From Ectobius pallidus (lineage: Eukaryota; Arthropoda; Insecta; Blattodea; Ectobiidae): DNA of 64,000 nucleotides. The DNA lies in assembly GCA_964059195.1 (NCBI GenBank), contig CAXKWD010000006.1:10160530-10224529 (forward strand), read 5' to 3'. A program made the translations under genes and the position numbers. Positions 47,870 to 59,133 of this stretch are shown here, piece by piece; position 1 is the stretch's first letter; every line of letters begins with the position of its first letter. Under the pieces are notes generated by a model. It ran no database searches. It was not told the DNA's origin and was given only the letters and a program-made list of their open reading frames with translations.

Positions 47870-48487
47870 ATATTATATTTATTAACACTTTGCACACGAA
47901 ACATTCATAGGTCTAAACTAAATTACTGATAGGCCTAATTAATGAAACAACTATAAATCCGGCTTTAAAGTGAAATCCACGATTAGAAAGCGCAGCATGG
48001 GAAAAATAACCTCAGATTCGAGTTCCCTGGCCCAGAAAATCCCTGCATAGTGAGTGTCGTCTTAATCGAACAATGTTTACGCATTCAGACCTATATTCAT
48101 TATCCCTCTGCCGTCTAGGTTGAACATTTCAGATATCTGCGTGCCTTGACATTATAAACAAATTAATGACCAGCTTGGGTTTACAAAATTCAAGTGATTG
48201 TGACGCATTTATGACAAAAATAGACAAAGCCAACTGCAACTGATATGACAACTGAAATGTATTATTGAGAACCGATGCTTCAAAAGCGCAAAAAATGCAC
48301 GTCTTCCCGTTTTTTGTTCATAACTCGCGAACAAAAACTTAAATTAAAAATGTACCATGCCAGAAACCTTCATGGGACTGAACTCAACAAATTTCCAAAG
48401 TTTCATGGCGATCGGATGAATGGTGTAGTAATGCATAAAGGACAGACACGCATACATTCGTTTATACATATATATATATATTTTAGG
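47870..48487 (+). repeat. interspersed repeat family Z, copy 4 (3' part)
   Basis: Matches 58045-58861: CGAAACATTCATAGGT, AACTATAAATCCGGCTTT, AAAGTTTCATGGCGATCGGA and TGGTGTAGTAATGCATAAAG, ending in a TATATATA tail. Truncated at the 5' end. Confidence 0.8.
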
Positions 48488-48649
48488 CCTATTAATTTTA
48501 CCTTGTTGTATATGTATATTACGGTTAGTGTAGCCTTCTATTGCATCCCAGATCAAAATATACATTCTGTAATTTCTAAATAGCCTAGACAGAGAATGAC
48601 AGAGTGGCGAAGGTGGTTGTCACACGGTGGTTCAAATCCCAGGCGGCAC

Positions 48650-48830
48650 ATTTCTACGACGCAAATATTCAAAAGCTGGTGTCACGGTAAGACAAATGTT
48701 TCAATTCCGGTGGGGAATATGTTGAAAAATAGCTGAATACTTACTGCATCTATTGCATTGAATATTTCCAAGAAATTTTGTTTTGTTTCTGTAAACGGCC
48801 CCAGGGAAACTTACTTTATGGATGTGCCTC
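48650..48830 (+). pseudogene. mariner-like transposase end and 3' UTR relic
   Basis: One frame reads DKCFNSGGEYVEK followed by a stop, the typical C-terminus of mariner-type transposases. The sequence is homologous to the reverse complement of 53950-54110, including GGGAAACTTA near its 3' end. Only the last few codons are preserved. Confidence 0.65.
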
Positions 48831-49167
48831 GTAATAGAGATGCACTTTCTGACTTGGCACGCAACTACATAATAGGATTTCACCGTATTCAAAAGAGCAT
48901 TGCTTTGAGTGCATGGCACGTATTCAACAGAACGGTCTCACCGGCGAACAATGACCATACGTTATAATTTGAACCACCACACTTCTACAGAAGAGTAGAG
49001 TGAAAGATTATACGTAAACTGAATACTAATTCCTAGAATACTCACTTAATGAACAATGCATGTAGCACACAACAACGTGTTTGCCATCCTTAGGTCTCCT
49101 AGAGAAGAGTTTCTCAACCTGTGTGGCTTCGTGGATCGGAAAAGTATGTTTTCCATAAGACGAATGT

Positions 49168-49423
49168 CTTACTTACTTGCTCAACTTACTCAATGGCAAT
49201 AGACAGCAAGCTAAAGGAATATTATCTATTTTATAGAGCACGAAGGTCATTGCCGCGCTTACCTGAGCTCGCCATTCAACCCTATTCTGCGCTAATTCCA
49301 TCCAATCATCCCTCTCAAATCCTACTTCCCTTAAATCTATTCTAATATTGTCCTCCCACCTACGTCTAGGTCTTCCAAGTGGTCTGGTCTTTTCCCTTCG
49401 GATCTCCCCGCCAATACTTTTGA
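49168..49423 (-). pseudogene. LINE ORF2 C-terminal fragment (copy 5), interrupted
   Basis: The minus strand reads RPLGRPRRRWEDNIRIDLRE then WRAQVSAAM and the CATAAAATAGATAATATTCC-like 3' end. It continues upstream at 49871-49905 after an insertion (49424-49858) flanked by the 12-bp repeat CAATACTTTTGA. Confidence 0.8.
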
Positions 49424-49858
49424 AAATATTATAGGAGAAAAATTCCTCCGACACCGGGCTCGAACCCAGAATCTTTGGCTATTCGCGTCAATGCTCCACC
49501 AACTGAGCTAAGCCGGAGTTCAATTCACAGCACCAGATGGAACCTCTGTCCTGGGTTCGAGTCCCAGTGTCGGAGACATTTTTCTCCAATAATATTCTCA
49601 TGTAATGTCCAACAGAGACAGTAGTCTGTGGTTCATGAATGCTTATATATATTCTTGAGTTTTGTCCATTCTGTAGCGATAATCTTAACGATTTATGTAT
49701 AGCGTAGAGCTTTATCACTGGTACTCACTACTAAATTGCGGTATTTTGTTACCTGTTGGAGCGCTTTCAACCGCATGGAGCGGCCATCTTCGGCAATTTA
49801 GTAGTGAGTACCAGTGATAAAGCTCTACGCTATACATAAATCACTTATATATATCTAT
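49424..49858. mobile_element. 435-bp insertion with inverted tRNA-like segments and a hairpin
   Basis: Flanked by a perfect 12-bp duplication CAATACTTTTGA (49412-49423, 49859-49870) within a LINE fragment. The left part (49446-49521, minus strand) is tRNA-like: acceptor CTCCGGC/GTCGGAG pairs, D-arm TTAGCTCAGTTGGTGGAGCA, GGGTTCGAGCCC. The right part (49547-49576) repeats a T-arm and acceptor 3' half on the plus strand. Next is a hairpin with 50-bp arms (49689-49738, 49793-49844). The duplication implies LINE-mediated insertion of a composite, SINE-like RNA. Confidence 0.7.
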
Positions 49859-50084
49859 CAATACTTTTGAGATATGTCTTTCCTCTCCCATGCGCAGTAT
49901 GATATATTATACATAACATTCTATCCATGTAAACTGGTTGTAAAAATGAAGAGATTATCGTTTCCACATCGCATCGCATCTTCGAACGATGCATAACCCA
50001 AATAAAAACTGATTAATGCACTCTCGTAACTTTTTTTACTTTAAACATGGGTAATACGTTCTTCTAACTTCACATTCTGATATA

Positions 50085-50750
50085 CAGGTTGTTAAAAATT
50101 ACGTTTACAACGTTTCAGGGATGATAGAGGAAGTAAAAACAAACATTTTCTTTCTGTGACAAAACTTTGGCATATGCTCCGTTTTGCCGCTAGATGGACT
50201 TAAGGGTAGATGGCTTAACTGCCGTCACAACACGCACCGATTAGTTTTATTTGTACTGCTTTGATCGTCGTGTCAGGAACCATCGAAATGCTACATTCCC
50301 CAATCGTTGGATCGGCCGGGGTGGGGCGGTACCGTGGTGGCCACCTCGATCACCGGACCTATCTCCACTGGATTTCTTTTTGTGGGGAGACATGAAACAT
50401 CTGGTTTATGAGACACCGATCGTTACGACAGAAAAATTAGTTGCTCGCATTGTTGAAGCTGCACATGTTATTTGAGACAATGTTGGCCTTTTTTAGCGTT
50501 GCAGACAGTCCATAGTACGAAGATACCAGTTGTGCAATGCATTCAATGAACGGCAGTTTGGACACCATCTCTAAAACGACCTCGTTCCTTCTGGATAATA
50601 CGAACAAAATTCGAATGTTGCAATTAAAACATATGTAGGCCTACACAATAAACGGCGCATATGCCAAAGTTTTGTCACAGAAAGAAAATGTTTGTTTTTA
50701 CCTCCTCTATCATCCCTGAAACGTTGTAAACGTAATTTTTTAACACCCTG
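50085..50750 (+). mobile_element. mariner-like element, internally deleted, 100-bp inverted ends
   Basis: A 666-bp element with inverted repeats of about 100 bp (50085-50184 and 50651-50750; CAGG(G/T)TGTTAAAAA ends, over 90 percent identical), flanked by TA (50083-50084, 50751-50752). It retains part of a transposase at 50251-50475. The deletion removed the DNA-binding and early catalytic regions. Confidence 0.93.
50251..50475 (+). pseudogene. mariner-like transposase C-terminal remnant
   Basis: NRWIGRGGAVPWWPPRSPDL followed by SPLDFFLWGDMKHLVYETP contains the third catalytic Asp region of mariner transposases (SPDLxPLDFFLWG). It ends at a stop after about 75 codons. Non-functional. Confidence 0.88.
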
Positions 50751-50756
50751 TAGAAC

Positions 50757-51198
50757 AAGGGGCCATGTAGTAAAGAGCGCGTATTCAGAGCGGGTGGCTT
50801 ATGACTACCCATCAGATATATTTTTTAAAATGATTCTATAAAAGTTTTAGCTCTTAGTATAAGCACTCCATGTATAAAATTTAAACAAAATAGTTAGAGC
50901 TGTTTTCGAGTAAATCGCAACAAACTTTTTTTAACAGAAAGCCCCCTTAAAAATAAGATAAAGTCATCGCCAATGTTCGTGACACACCCCCAGAAGGTAA
51001 CTAACCCAAATACAAAATTTTCTTTTCATACGATTTTCCGTTGTGGAGCTAGGCTTTTCACAGACACACACACATTCCTACACAGATAGGTTCCCGAAAA
51101 TAGTATTTTTGGATTCAGGGAACCTCAAAACATGTATTTATGTTAAAGCTCAACTTGGAATTTGGGGAACGAAAACAACACTTCCTCTACCTACAGTA
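50757..51198 (+). repeat. repeat family X, copy 1 (continues at 52693-52715)
   Basis: Homologous to 60219-60750: AGAGCGCGTATTCAG, CATACGATT(T/C)TCCGTT, AAAATAGTATTTTTGGATTC and the terminal hairpin ACTTCCTCTACC...GGGCAGAGGAAGT. The hairpin is interrupted by a hAT element at 51207-52684, after which CTACGGTACGGGCAGAGG resumes. Confidence 0.85.
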
Positions 51199-51206
51199 TC
51201 TACGGT

Positions 51207-52684
51207 CAAGGGCGTACGGCGGGGGAGGGTTGAGGGGGTTGAAACCCCTCCCGAAATATCTGCAATGTTCAATAATTTAAAAAAAAAAAACATATTTTTA
51301 GGTTATTTTATTATATTTTCTTACATTACATACAAGGGCGCCCATACCCGGGGGCAAGGGGGGCCATGGCCCCCCTCTACCTCTCAGTGATAGGAAAAAA
51401 TGTATATTAATCATTATAGCCAGGTATTTTTCTTTTTTCTTTCTTCTTTCTATATTATTATATTTTATAAGTCAGTAGAGACATAAAAAGTTTGCCGAAG
51501 TTTTTCAAATCGACAACGTGGAAGCAGAATCCACAGCGTAAAATGTGATTTTCATTAGTTCAATATTTAAAAAATTTCCAAGGGTGGACTCCCAACTTAG
51601 GTAATGATTTCTTATTTACGTTGGCATTTCTTAAGGTATGATAAACAAATTTTCTAACTAATTTTTCAGCGATAAAACAGCATAAAATGTGATTTTCGTT
51701 AGTTCAATATTTAAAAATTGTCCGTGGGCTGACCCCCGACACCCCTTTCTTTGGGGGTATTCCATACCCCCAAACCCCCCGCACTTTCGACCCTCCTGAA
51801 ACTATTTTCTGGCTATGTCATTGTTGCATTTATTATATTATTAATATAATGTTACAAAGTGGCCCAAGAAGTCAAAGCGACAACAAATTAATTACTTTAA
51901 AAAATTGGCCCCCCTCTATGAAATATCATATGGGCGCCCTTGATAACATAGCATTATTACAAAACTCTTGTGAATTTCAATTTCTCATTAATGATTCTAT
52001 ACTCTCGTAATTTATTTAATAATAATGCAAATACTTAATGTCAATGATAAATTATCTGAAATATCTTCTACTGTAGAGGAAAGCATAGGATTATTGTTGT
52101 TAAATAATTTATTAATACTGGTGGGTTTTTAATTTTTTGCTTCTTATATCAGTGACGCGTTACTGATAAACAAAATTTCCTTCGGAATTTCTCATAAATG
52201 ACTCGATATCCTGGATATTTATGTTGTGTGATCGATGGGATATCAGCTTTCAATAAGTAAAACCAAATTTTCTGGAATGGACTTAGCTCCAGAAATCAGC
52301 ACGAGTAGTTAAAAGAAATTACTATGTCTGCAATCAACTAACCGGCACAGAAACTACAGAATATAGACACAATGATTCATAGTGCTCCGTATAAAGAAAT
52401 CATGTTGATTACAGCCCATAGTGTGTATTACATCCCACGGTAACCTACTATGATAATTTCTCAAAAGAAATATTTTATTTATTTAAAACAAAAAATGGAC
52501 AGATGCCTAAAGAAAACAATTTGAAATACTGTGCTGCATGACTAACATCATATTAATTATAGCGTAGTAATGATCACAATATAAATAATTAGTTACTAAA
52601 AATAGTACATTAAATACAAGGACGTGGAGCTGGGGCAACATTACATTCAACCCCCTCCAAACAGAATTTCACCGTACGCCCATG
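51207..52684. mobile_element. hAT-like element inserted in repeat X
   Basis: Ends CAAGGGCGTACGGCG and CACCGTACGCCCATG are inverted repeats, flanked by the 8-bp duplication TCTACGGT / CCTACGGT (51199-51206, 52685-52692; one mismatch). It encodes no transposase. A second hAT-like MITE is nested inside at 51333-51942. Confidence 0.8.
51333..51942. mobile_element. nested hAT-like MITE
   Basis: 610 bp, ends CAAGGGCGCCCATA and TATGGGCGCCCTTG, flanked by an 8-bp duplication ATTACATA / ATAACATA (51325-51332, 51943-51950; one mismatch). The sub-ends are rich in GGGGGGCCA / GGCCCCCC. No coding sequence. Confidence 0.8.
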
Positions 52685-53280
52685 CCTACGGTACGGGCAG
52701 AGGAAGTAATAAATTACGAATTATAGCGATCATAAAAGGGCATGTCTGCTAAAATTCAGTTATTCAGTACTGCTCTAAAATTTTCTCAGAGTTACATCAT
52801 TACATTAAATTTTAATATTTTACCAGAATCTGGTCATCAGGAACGTAAATGGTTATTTATGATAGAAGTGGTAAAAGAGAGATTATAATTTGCGAGCAAA
52901 AGAAAATCATTTAGCCATGTGACCATACACAATTTTTAGACAGTTATTATTTGTTAATACTTGCTAAACTCATAAAATATTTATGTATTTTTTATTTTGC
53001 ATGCAACAACTGCAGGTTGACAGACAAAGAGTACAAAAAAAGAAAAAAAAAGAAAAAAAGAATCCATGAGGTGCTCCACGGGGGCAGTTGCCCCCCTTGC
53101 ACCCTGTGCCGACGCCCATGATTCAAGCTATCTAAATATATTATTGAACGTAAAATGTATTACTTAAATACTGAATACTTTTTAAAGCTGTTGGTTAAAA
53201 TAAATATATTCAATGAAGCTGTAGAAAACGCTGCATATGGGAGGGAGCAAACCAGTTATCACTCACGCAAAATAATTATA

Positions 53281-53770
53281 CAGTGAGTCCCACGCAAGAG
53301 TTGGCCAATGACGCGGGTTTCTGCGTCGCGGCTGGCACAGCTCCAACTCCCGAGCGATCGGGTGAAATATCTACGCAAATAATGCCGCGGTCGTTGTAAT
53401 GATTCAGGTTCTCACATTTACAGTTAAAATTACAATGAAAATAGCCACGTAACTCATCACAAGAGATGTTGGAAATGTTCTCCTCTTGCATCAACACAAT
53501 ACTGGCACCTTTTTAAGAAATCTTCTTTCACGCGCATAAGTTCAGCTTCCGAGTTCATTTCTCTTGTGATGTTGGCTTTAAGTTCTTCTTCTAAGAGTAT
53601 GTGAATATTATTTATGGAGAAACTTGAAAAATAAAGTGTATAGGTCAATTTCCCATACACCAGGATGTCGTCATCTCGGGGGGGGGGGGGGATTGCGATC
53701 AACTTCATATCAGAATCATCAAATACAGGATTAGTCGTCACACCACTTCCAATCTGCAAAGTTGCCTAGA
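53281..53770 (-). mobile_element. CAGTGAG-family Tc1/mariner element, one end and transposase remnant
   Basis: CAGTGAGTCCCACGCAAGAG preceded by TA (53279-53280) is a left end of the type seen at 18071. The minus frame 53457-53759 ends in KRCQYCVDARGEHFQHLL, matching the transposase C-terminus at 18247-18429. The opposite inverted end was not found, so the copy is truncated. A 13-base G run lies at about 53678. Confidence 0.75.
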
Positions 53771-53924
53771 AACAGACTTGCATAAATGACTGATGCATTT
53801 ATCTGTGGCATTTCCTGTTTCGGATTCCACATCAAGTTGTATGTTCTGACTTTAGTAGTCGTTAACCTACAACAGTGGAGGAGACTCTATTTTCTCTATA
53901 AATGATGAATTTTGCTTTGTTATT

Positions 53925-54110
53925 TTCAGTCCTATGTGAAAACTCAAATACAAATGCAAAATAAGTTTCCCTGGGGACGTTTACAGAAACAAAACACAAT
54001 TTCAAGGAAATATTTATTGCAACAGACACAGCCACTGTTCAGCTATTTTTCAACGTATTCGCCACCGGAATTGAAACATTTGTCTTTCCATGGCACCAAC
54101 TTTTGAATAC
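53925..54110 (-). pseudogene. mariner-like transposase end relic, second copy
   Basis: The minus strand reads IQKLVPWKDKCFNSGGEYVE then K and a stop, with 3' sequence homologous to 48690-48830. It is the same family as that relic. Confidence 0.65.
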
Positions 54111-54745
54111 GGCATGTGAGTGGTTCACATATAAAATAGGTTTGTGTTCGCTTATTTTCGTCCGATTTGTGGGTACTAATGACAGCAAGAGTCAGCAATA
54201 TATAACATGCGTAAGGAAATGGTGTGGTATCACCGCCCGTCAACCTTCGATTCATTTTCACCTGGCAATCTCTTTGGTGCAATGTTAGCAAGGTCATCAG
54301 AGATCTTTAAAGTCGAGGTGTCCTCTAAAGGTGCTCAACTTAATTGTAAAATGCATTAGGCCTACTGGAAAGTCACTTATATGCGTTTCCTTGAATAAGG
54401 CTTGACTTTATGGCAATTTTTAACTCCGAAGGTGGGATGGTACAAGGTTATGAAATGGAGATATAGTTCATGAAATGAGTATACTTGAGTCAATAGATGT
54501 CTTGTATAAAATACGGTAAAAAATATTTATTTTTATACACACTCTCTAAAACAGCTGCTTGCCGGGCTGGTATCATGCCAAAAAATTGCATTTTAGCAAC
54601 CAAGGCCGCTAAAATTGCACAAAACTATATTCAAACTGTATTCAAACTGCATTCAAAATGCAGTTTTATCGGACTAGTACTTTAAAGTCGTCATAGTAAT
54701 CTATAAAGGGTTTTTCGCAAAACATGGTAGCCTAATTCATCATAT

Positions 54746-55135
54746 CTGTATCTGGTACCCTATGATCCCCAGGTGGGGCGAAGGGGCCTCCAAGTGGAGG
54801 TTTCATTGCCTATACTAATTTTGATATGCTTATTTTCCGAGAGAGGGTAGAGGGACAGGTGGTAAGCCCATCGCCTCACAACCCCCCTCTGGAAACTAAG
54901 TATTTCTTGGACGTGAAAGGGCCGAGAAATTTTGTCCAGAGGCTCTAATTTAGGCTTGGAGTTCTTTTACGTGCCGTAAATCTACGACACGGGACCCCCA
55001 GCTTAAAGTCCCTCCCGGAGGACTCCGTGCCCAGGATTTTTACGTCCTGAAAAATCCATCGACCGCGGCCGGGTTTGATCCCGCGCCCTGCGGATCTAGA
55101 GGCGGGCACGCTACCACTACACCACCGGGGCCGAC
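54746..55135 (-). mobile_element. SINE family 1, full-length
   Basis: 390 bp. On the minus strand it begins with a tRNA-like head (A box TGGTGTAGTGGTAGCGTGCC, B-box region GGATCAAACCC), then the body, and ends CCAGATACAG. It is flanked by a perfect 12-bp duplication AATTCATCATAT (54734-54745, 55136-55147). The B box deviates from GGTTCGAATCC, so Pol III activity may be low. Confidence 0.9.
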
Positions 55136-55239
55136 AATTCATCATATAACAACAACACATAATAAGCCAACAACTTTTCACATATTCGTTCACAAGAGAA
55201 ACGTTGCTTACCATGGATGCACCAACAAATAACTGAAAT

Positions 55240-55705
55240 ATATATACCTTCTCATAGTCTACTGCTGCCGTGATGTTGCTGGCACCAGCTCCAATTCAAT
55301 GTTTCTGGCTTGGATTGAAATTTCCTCGGGTTTATCATTTATATTTTCACAAGCTTTTCATAAATACTTGTTCGTATGCATTATTGTAAAAAAAAGCTAC
55401 TCACATATAATGAATCTATACCGCATTTCGTATTGGTACGTACGGTTGACTGTTGTTCCGCGATTCAGGTGGCTGTAAGAATATGATGTTAACAAATGGC
55501 TGATTAACTTTCATTATAATTAATTTTGCGGTATTTTTGTTTCATTTCATATAATTCAGAGAGTTTTTACTATGCACCTCGTACTCAAAATCTTTATCGG
55601 ACTCATCCAGTATTTCAGCCTCGGCTTACGCCTCGGCCGCTATACTAGATTCGTCCACTAATGCATTATTTTGGGTACTTGATACATTCATGGCTATTAA
55701 TAGTA
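55240..55705 (+). repeat. interspersed repeat family Y, copy 2
   Basis: Homologous to 17618-18068 in the same orientation, with an additional CCGTGATGTT near the start and about 15 percent divergence. Non-coding. Confidence 0.75.
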
Positions 55706-55985
55706 GGCCGTACACAAACATTTATAACCTAATTTATTGACTGACTTGGTTTTATCTTAATCGAGTGAATAATTTTAAAGACCAAACTTATTTTTACTAC
55801 GATAATGTTTTTTCATTCATTTACTGTTCCTGTTATCATGGTGGAAACTACACCTTTTCAACCTCAATTTCGGAAAAAAGTAATTTCAATGTCGGAAAAG
55901 GTGAATTTAAATTCGGAAAAAGTAATTTCAATTTCGGAAAAAAACTTCAATTTCGAAAATAGTAGGCCTAATGCTTAATTCGGTA

Positions 55986-56289
55986 AAAAGTAAAGTGTTC
56001 CCTATAAAGGCCATGGAGGCCCAGAGGGTTCCAGGAGGATGAGGCTCCCAGATTTTAGACGTTCGGCACGTGAAGGTGGTAAGGTTATCAGCCCTACGTA
56101 CCGGCCGCCTTTACCCCAGGATTGCTCCTGGTACTCATTTCTGTTATAGGCTGAGTCGACCCCAGGGCCATAGTGCCACCAGAAGGATTAGGCCAATTGG
56201 AAAACTCCAACGACCTCATCGGTGATCGAACCGCGGCCATCCGGTTTGTGGAGCAGCGCCTCAACCACTACGCTATGGCGTACCCATGT
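55986..56289 (-). mobile_element. tRNA-derived SINE family 4
   Basis: The minus strand begins GTACGCCATAGCGTAGTGG (A box) with GGTTCGATCAC (B box) following, then a body. It is flanked by an 11-bp duplication TTAATTCGGTA (55975-55985, 56290-56300). A clear retroposed SINE inserted into the inverted-repeat zone. Confidence 0.85.
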
Positions 56290-56464
56290 TTAATTCGGTA
56301 CAATGTTAAAATAAAGACATAGACCTAACTTAAATGAATGGTTACATAGAATATAACGCTTTCTCTCCAGTTTCCCAGAGCACAGGAGGATAATTTTTCT
56401 GCACATGGTTGAGGGGTGATAATCTGTATTGCGGTCCTCTCCAAGTGTTGAAGTCTGAATTCTT

Positions 56465-57256
56465 TTTGAATTAGTACACCAGCTGGATCCCCCTCATAGG
56501 ATGTCTGTGGTCTCTCTGAGACGTTACTTGATGGCTGACTTCATGGTACTCCATGTGTTCTATCGGATTCAGCATGAGCTGTAAGGGGCTAATCGTCAAA
56601 TTTCAACCCCCAGAAATTCATCTTCACGCAATATTTATTCGCAGCGGGAATGAGCTGGAGCTTTATCTATAACAACAACGATGTCTTGCATGTTGTGTCC
56701 AACATTTGCTACAAATCTCAGACAATACCTAGAAAATCTGTAGAAATCTTCCATTTTAAATGAACCTCGTTTCCGTTGCCAAAACTCAAAGGAGATTGAA
56801 CAAATACAGCCTGCTATGTAAAGATTTGGTCCTTTGCTATTTGGCATCTACCTTCACAATAGGTCGATCTCCACGCTATGAGCATCCATGCTTCTTCTTC
56901 AATACAGGTTGAAATTAGATTCGTCGATGAAAATCAAATGTTTCTGTTGGCCTACGTATTTAATAACTTTGTCTACGCATTTTCTTCTTTCCAAATTCAC
57001 TCCTTTAGGAGGGACACGTAGGCTACTTGCTTACATGAAATTAAGCTGCGATATTGTGATGTCTTTCTTGTCTCAGACGTTCACAGATACCTTTTAAAGT
57101 GATCTGAGAATTTTCTTCTATTAATGCAATTATATAATCTATATCAACAGCAGTCAAAATATAATGACTCTTACCTCCTCGCTCTTTTCGAGGGTCACAA
57201 CTTTTTCTCAGCCAGTCCTGTGCAGTTTTATATTTAACACCATTCGCAGCAACCAC
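56465..57256 (-). pseudogene. Tc1/mariner-type (DDE_3) transposase, decayed
   Basis: Minus-strand pieces in order: a helix-turn-helix region (57041-57256, VKYKTAQDWLRK and ITLKGICERLRQ), the first catalytic Asp in LIFIDESNFNLY (about 56930), then PNSKGPNLYIAG and RGSFKMEDFYRF, the second Asp in VVVIDKAPAHSR (56635-56847; normally DNAPxHSR) and an NPIEH-like third catalytic Glu region (about 56560). Frameshifts and stops interrupt it. All three catalytic positions can still be located, which supports a once full-length DDE_3 transposase. Confidence 0.85.
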
Positions 57257-57774
57257 TAATTTCCAATCTCCACCATTCTCGCTTCCTTCAATATTCGGTT
57301 ACGACACTCGTCTGTTATCTTTCGGTAATCGCCTCTCTTGTGACGAATAGCCCCTGCTCTTTTTCCCCATTTTTCAGTCAAAGAATTAGCCTTTAATTTG
57401 TGAAAGTAACTTTACGCAACGTTATGGAATTACTTATTTATTCGTAACCACTGGAAACAGTAGCTCTCAATTATTTCCTGACTTAAAAATTACCAAGGCC
57501 CCCTTACATAAAAAATACTGCAGGTAATAATGTCGTAATTTTCATTTTTATGACATGAAACAACTGAGAGCTACTGTTGTCTAGAGTTACGAGTAAATAA
57601 ATGATTCGTTAATGCTGTACTGCGATAACATTATTATTAAATTTGTAATCAAAGTTGAAAATGATCCCTGAAGTATGGAAAAGAACAGTCTACTTAAATT
57701 CTGTATATTTCAGTGAACAGTTATTACTTTATGTATTGCATGTGAGCTGTAGAGTTTCTTTACTTTATTAATCA

Positions 57775-58861
57775 CTAGCTTAAAAGGCCCGGCGTCGCTC
57801 GGGTTTTGTATTTTGTTAATGCGAAAATAACTTATGAAGGACTTTCGATTTTCAAACTCGAGGTCTTTAAGGTCTTTATATAGGTATTAAGAATTTGAAA
57901 TGGGGAAGAACGACTTATCACACACAAACTATTCCCTCAGAAAACGCTAGATAGGCTATAGCTTATTATAGCTTATAGCAGATCCCCACGGCTTCTCCCA
58001 AGATAATTAATTGAAAGATTAACAATTAAGAGCAAAATAATTAAAGTATTATATTTATTAACATTTTGCACGCGAAACATTCATAGGTGTAAACTAAACA
58101 TTTGATAGGCCTAATTAATGAAACAGCTATAAATCCGGCTTTGAAGTGAATTTCACGATTAGAAAATAAATGAAAAAATGCAGTATTCGAAAGATTATGA
58201 GAATTGAAATCGATTAAACTCACGATAAAAAAAAGTGCGTAAATGTATTTGACAGACAGACATAGTACATTAGTTTTTATTTATATAAGTGAAGAATGGA
58301 ATAAGCCTACTGAGGCCGTGATTTCTATATTCATTTGTCCAGACTTATAATTCCGTTACATTTCAGGCAGATTTAACGACCCTACATAAGATATTTTAAT
58401 TACGATTACATATAAAAACGTTGTAGCCAGGACCCCGAACTAAGCAACTTCCCCGGAATTATCTGTAAACTATATTCCATGTCAAATAAAATATGTTTAA
58501 CATTACCTTATCGACATCTATAGCTTTTATAATAACCTGAGATATCCATTGTCTTCCATAGCGATCGCGACGATATTATTTCCAAGGTATGAAAATAATA
58601 GACAAAGCCTTCTGCAATTGATTTGACAACTGAAATGAATAACTCAAAACTGATGCTTCGAAAGCGTAAAAAATGCACGTTTTCTTGCCGTTTTTCACTC
58701 ATAACTCGCGAACGAAGGCTAAAATTAAAAATGTAGTATGACAGAAACCTTCCCGGGAATGTACCCAACAACTTCCCAAAGTTTCATGGCGATCGGATGA
58801 ATGGTGTAGTAATGCATAAAGGACACACACACACATACATTCATTTTTATATATATATAGA
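57775..58861 (+). repeat. interspersed repeat family Z, most complete copy
   Basis: A 1.09-kb element with head CTAGCTTAAAAGGCCCGGCG and tail GGCGATCGGATGAATGGTGT ... TTTATATATATATAGAT. It serves as reference for copies at 6119, 8126, 30674 and 47870. It has no substantial open frame. The tail style (pair of gatcgg-like and TATATA motifs) resembles non-autonomous non-LTR elements of insects. Confidence 0.75.
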
Positions 58862-59133
58862 TTAACTTAATTCACATATAAAACAGTATTCCGACATAAA
58901 GGACATTCCTCTGGGAAACTGAAGAGAGGGTGTTCTGTGTAGTTCTGTGTAGTTCAATGAATATTGTTATATTAGCAATAACTATTCTGTTAAGAATATT
59001 TAATTTTAATGACCATCAATTTAATTTAGGCCTATGTGTTTATTTTAACACTGTTTCGAAATAAAGATTACTATTTCCGAAATTGAAATAATTTTTTTCC
59101 GAAATTGAGGTTGAAAAAGCGTAGAGTTTCCTT

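Larger units (their letters stand above)
55843..59133. repeat. inverted repeat pair bounding a 3.3-kb block
   Basis: Sequence at 55843-55960 (GGAAACTACACC, TTTCAACCTCAATTTCGGAA) is the inverse of 59060-59131. Inside lie a SINE (55986-56289), a DDE_3 transposase pseudogene (56465-57256) and a family Z repeat (57775-58861). Subtracting the two later insertions leaves about 1.9 kb, plausible for one Tc1/mariner element with long inverted ends. The exact termini and TA sites are not resolved. Confidence 0.45.

Noticed and set aside
49447..49521. Functional tRNA gene on the minus strand
   Set aside because: The anticodon stem has an A-C mismatch, position 33 is not T, and the T-arm lacks a proper seventh loop base or a pairing. 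It lies within a retro-inserted composite, so it is a tRNA-derived pseudogene.
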